NCBI GenBank assembly: GCA_022739095.1
Contig: JAIJEI010000135.1
Span: 1-5,897 of the forward strand
Source: Bifidobacterium sp.
GTDB lineage: Bacteria > Actinomycetota > Actinomycetes > Actinomycetales > Bifidobacteriaceae
Length of the DNA stretch: 5,897 nucleotides
Reading direction: 5' to 3'
How positions within the stretch are numbered: position 1 is the stretch's first letter; each line of letters opens with the position of its first letter. A program made the position numbers and the translations under genes. Of this stretch, positions 5,524 to 5,897 are shown piece after piece. Below the pieces are notes generated by a model. It was not told the DNA's origin and made no database searches. It was given only the letters and a program-made list of their open reading frames with translations.

Positions 5524-5555
5524 AAAGGGACTTCCCGTTACGGGAAGTCCCTTTT
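5524..5555 (+). terminator. Strong intrinsic terminator of rplK-rplA
   Basis: AAAGGGACTTCCCG (5524-5537) pairs perfectly over 14 bp with CGGGAAGTCCCTTT (5541-5554) around a TTA loop and ends in TTTT (5552-5555). The A-run on the 5' side makes it potentially bidirectional. It insulates rplKA from the downstream rRNA promoter region. Confidence 0.95.
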
Positions 5556-5599
5556 GCATATGCGATGACCGGTTGCGAGAAGGTGAACCTGGATGGTCA

Positions 5600-5624
5600 C
5601 GCAATCGAATTCTTGCGACACGCC
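5600..5624 (+). repeat. Upstream-region repeat, copy 1 (CGCAA-N8-TTGCGACACGCC)
   Basis: CGCAA (5600-5604), eight bases, then TTGCGACACGCC (5613-5624). CGCAA and TTGCG form an inverted repeat, and the 12-mer recurs exactly at 5702-5713. The stretch 5556-5748 around it has no ORF I can support. Confidence 0.6.
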
Positions 5625-5687
5625 GGTGAACACATGAATTTGTTACGCAGCGGCAATGCAAAACGGATTATTCTGGTATCAGAACAG

Positions 5688-5713
5688 CGCAAGTAGGCTG
5701 TTTGCGACACGCC
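5688..5713 (+). repeat. Upstream-region repeat, copy 2 (CGCAA-N9-TTGCGACACGCC)
   Basis: CGCAA (5688-5692), nine bases containing TAGGCT, then TTGCGACACGCC (5702-5713). It has the same arrangement as copy 1 with one extra spacer base. TTGCGA could also serve as a -35 with TGTGAT at 5724-5729 (16-base spacing), so a second, weaker promoter cannot be excluded. Confidence 0.6.
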
Positions 5714-5748
5714 AAAGGAACCGTGTGATTGCAACGATTCCTGAGGCT

Positions 5749-5770
5749 TTTGCGCGCCTCGATTTGCGCG
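5749..5770 (+). repeat. Tandem TTTGCGCG boxes at the rRNA promoter -35
   Basis: TTTGCGCG occurs at 5749-5756 and again at 5763-5770, a 14-base period. The second copy contains the -35 hexamer of the predicted rRNA promoter. Confidence 0.55.
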
Positions 5771-5792
5771 AATCCAAACATGCGTGTAGGTT
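5764..5792 (+). promoter_or_regulatory. Predicted rRNA operon promoter
   Basis: TTGCGC (5764-5769) and TAGGTT (5787-5792) are separated by exactly 17 bases. TAGGTT and similar TAGxxT hexamers are usual -10 boxes for strong actinobacterial stable-RNA promoters. Initiation is expected near 5798, about 100 bases before the window end. The position between the rplA terminator and the rRNA-leader-like sequence supports the call. Confidence 0.72.
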
Positions 5793-5797
5793 ATTCA

Positions 5798-5897
5798 ACT
5801 GTTGCCGCTCAGCGCGGCGGGTTCCTTCCTCTGGTTGGTTTCCCTTCGGGCTGGTGTGGTGGTGGTTTGAGAACTCAAGAGCGTGTTTGTACTACTT
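5798..5897 (+). other. 5' leader of a 16S-23S-5S rRNA operon (partial)
   Basis: No ORF is present. GCCGC (5804-5808) pairs with GCGGC (5814-5818), a C(UUCG)G tetraloop sequence lies at 5844-5849, and TTGAG-AA-CTCAA (5867-5878) lies near the end, followed by GCGTGTTTGT. TTTGAGAACT is a motif I recall from just upstream of 16S rRNA genes in actinobacteria, where it belongs to the antitermination/RNase III processing leader. The 16S gene itself is not in the window, so this call depends on that recollection and on the upstream promoter. Confidence 0.68.

Noticed and set aside
5573..5578. Additional TTGCGA hexamer as a further rRNA promoter
   Set aside because: No acceptable -10 lies 16-18 bases downstream and the flanks do not match the 12-mer repeat.
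1..5897. CRISPR array, transposase, prophage or toxin-antitoxin genes
   Set aside because: No regularly spaced repeats and no ORF with such motifs. Every well-supported ORF is a housekeeping gene.

Overview
The window looks like core housekeeping chromosome from a high-GC Gram-positive bacterium, most likely Bifidobacterium (B. longum-like). The grounds are codon use rich in G/C at third positions, the actinobacterial order obg-proB, a NusG with a long acidic N-terminal extension, and a TTTGAGAACTCAA motif like those before actinobacterial 16S genes. The genus call is inference from memory; no database was searched. All genes are on the + strand.

Layout. Bases 1-154 are the 3' end of an ORF, probably the GTPase gene obg. 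Its stop codon directly abuts proB (glutamate 5-kinase, proline synthesis), which ends at a perfect 14-bp hairpin. Next come a class I aspartate-type aminotransferase (aspC-like) and a short GC-rich gap with a possible terminator. A good promoter (2630-2658) then drives tRNA-Trp(CCA), secE and nusG as an apparent mixed tRNA/protein transcription unit. After nusG there is a ~100-bp nested palindromic region and a strong intrinsic terminator. A new promoter overlaps the terminator's U-tract, and a ~185-nt structured leader precedes rplK-rplA (L11, L1). A very strong terminator closes rplA. The last ~340 bases carry no gene. They hold repeats built on TTGCG/CGCAA, a promoter TTGCGC-17-TAGGTT, and what looks like the leader of a ribosomal RNA operon whose 16S gene lies just beyond the window.

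How the genes work together. Most of the window concerns making the translation and secretion machinery: tRNA-Trp, SecE (translocon), NusG (transcription elongation and transcription-translation coupling), L11 and L1 (the 50S stalks), and then rRNA. proB and aspC add amino-acid metabolism. I found no mobile element with a transposase, no CRISPR array and no unknown protein system. The unusual material is all non-coding or in the NusG tail: the palindromic region after nusG, the long rplK leader, the repeats upstream of the rRNA promoter (one motif is shared with the tRNA-Trp promoter region), and the 103-residue NusG extension that contains no basic residue.
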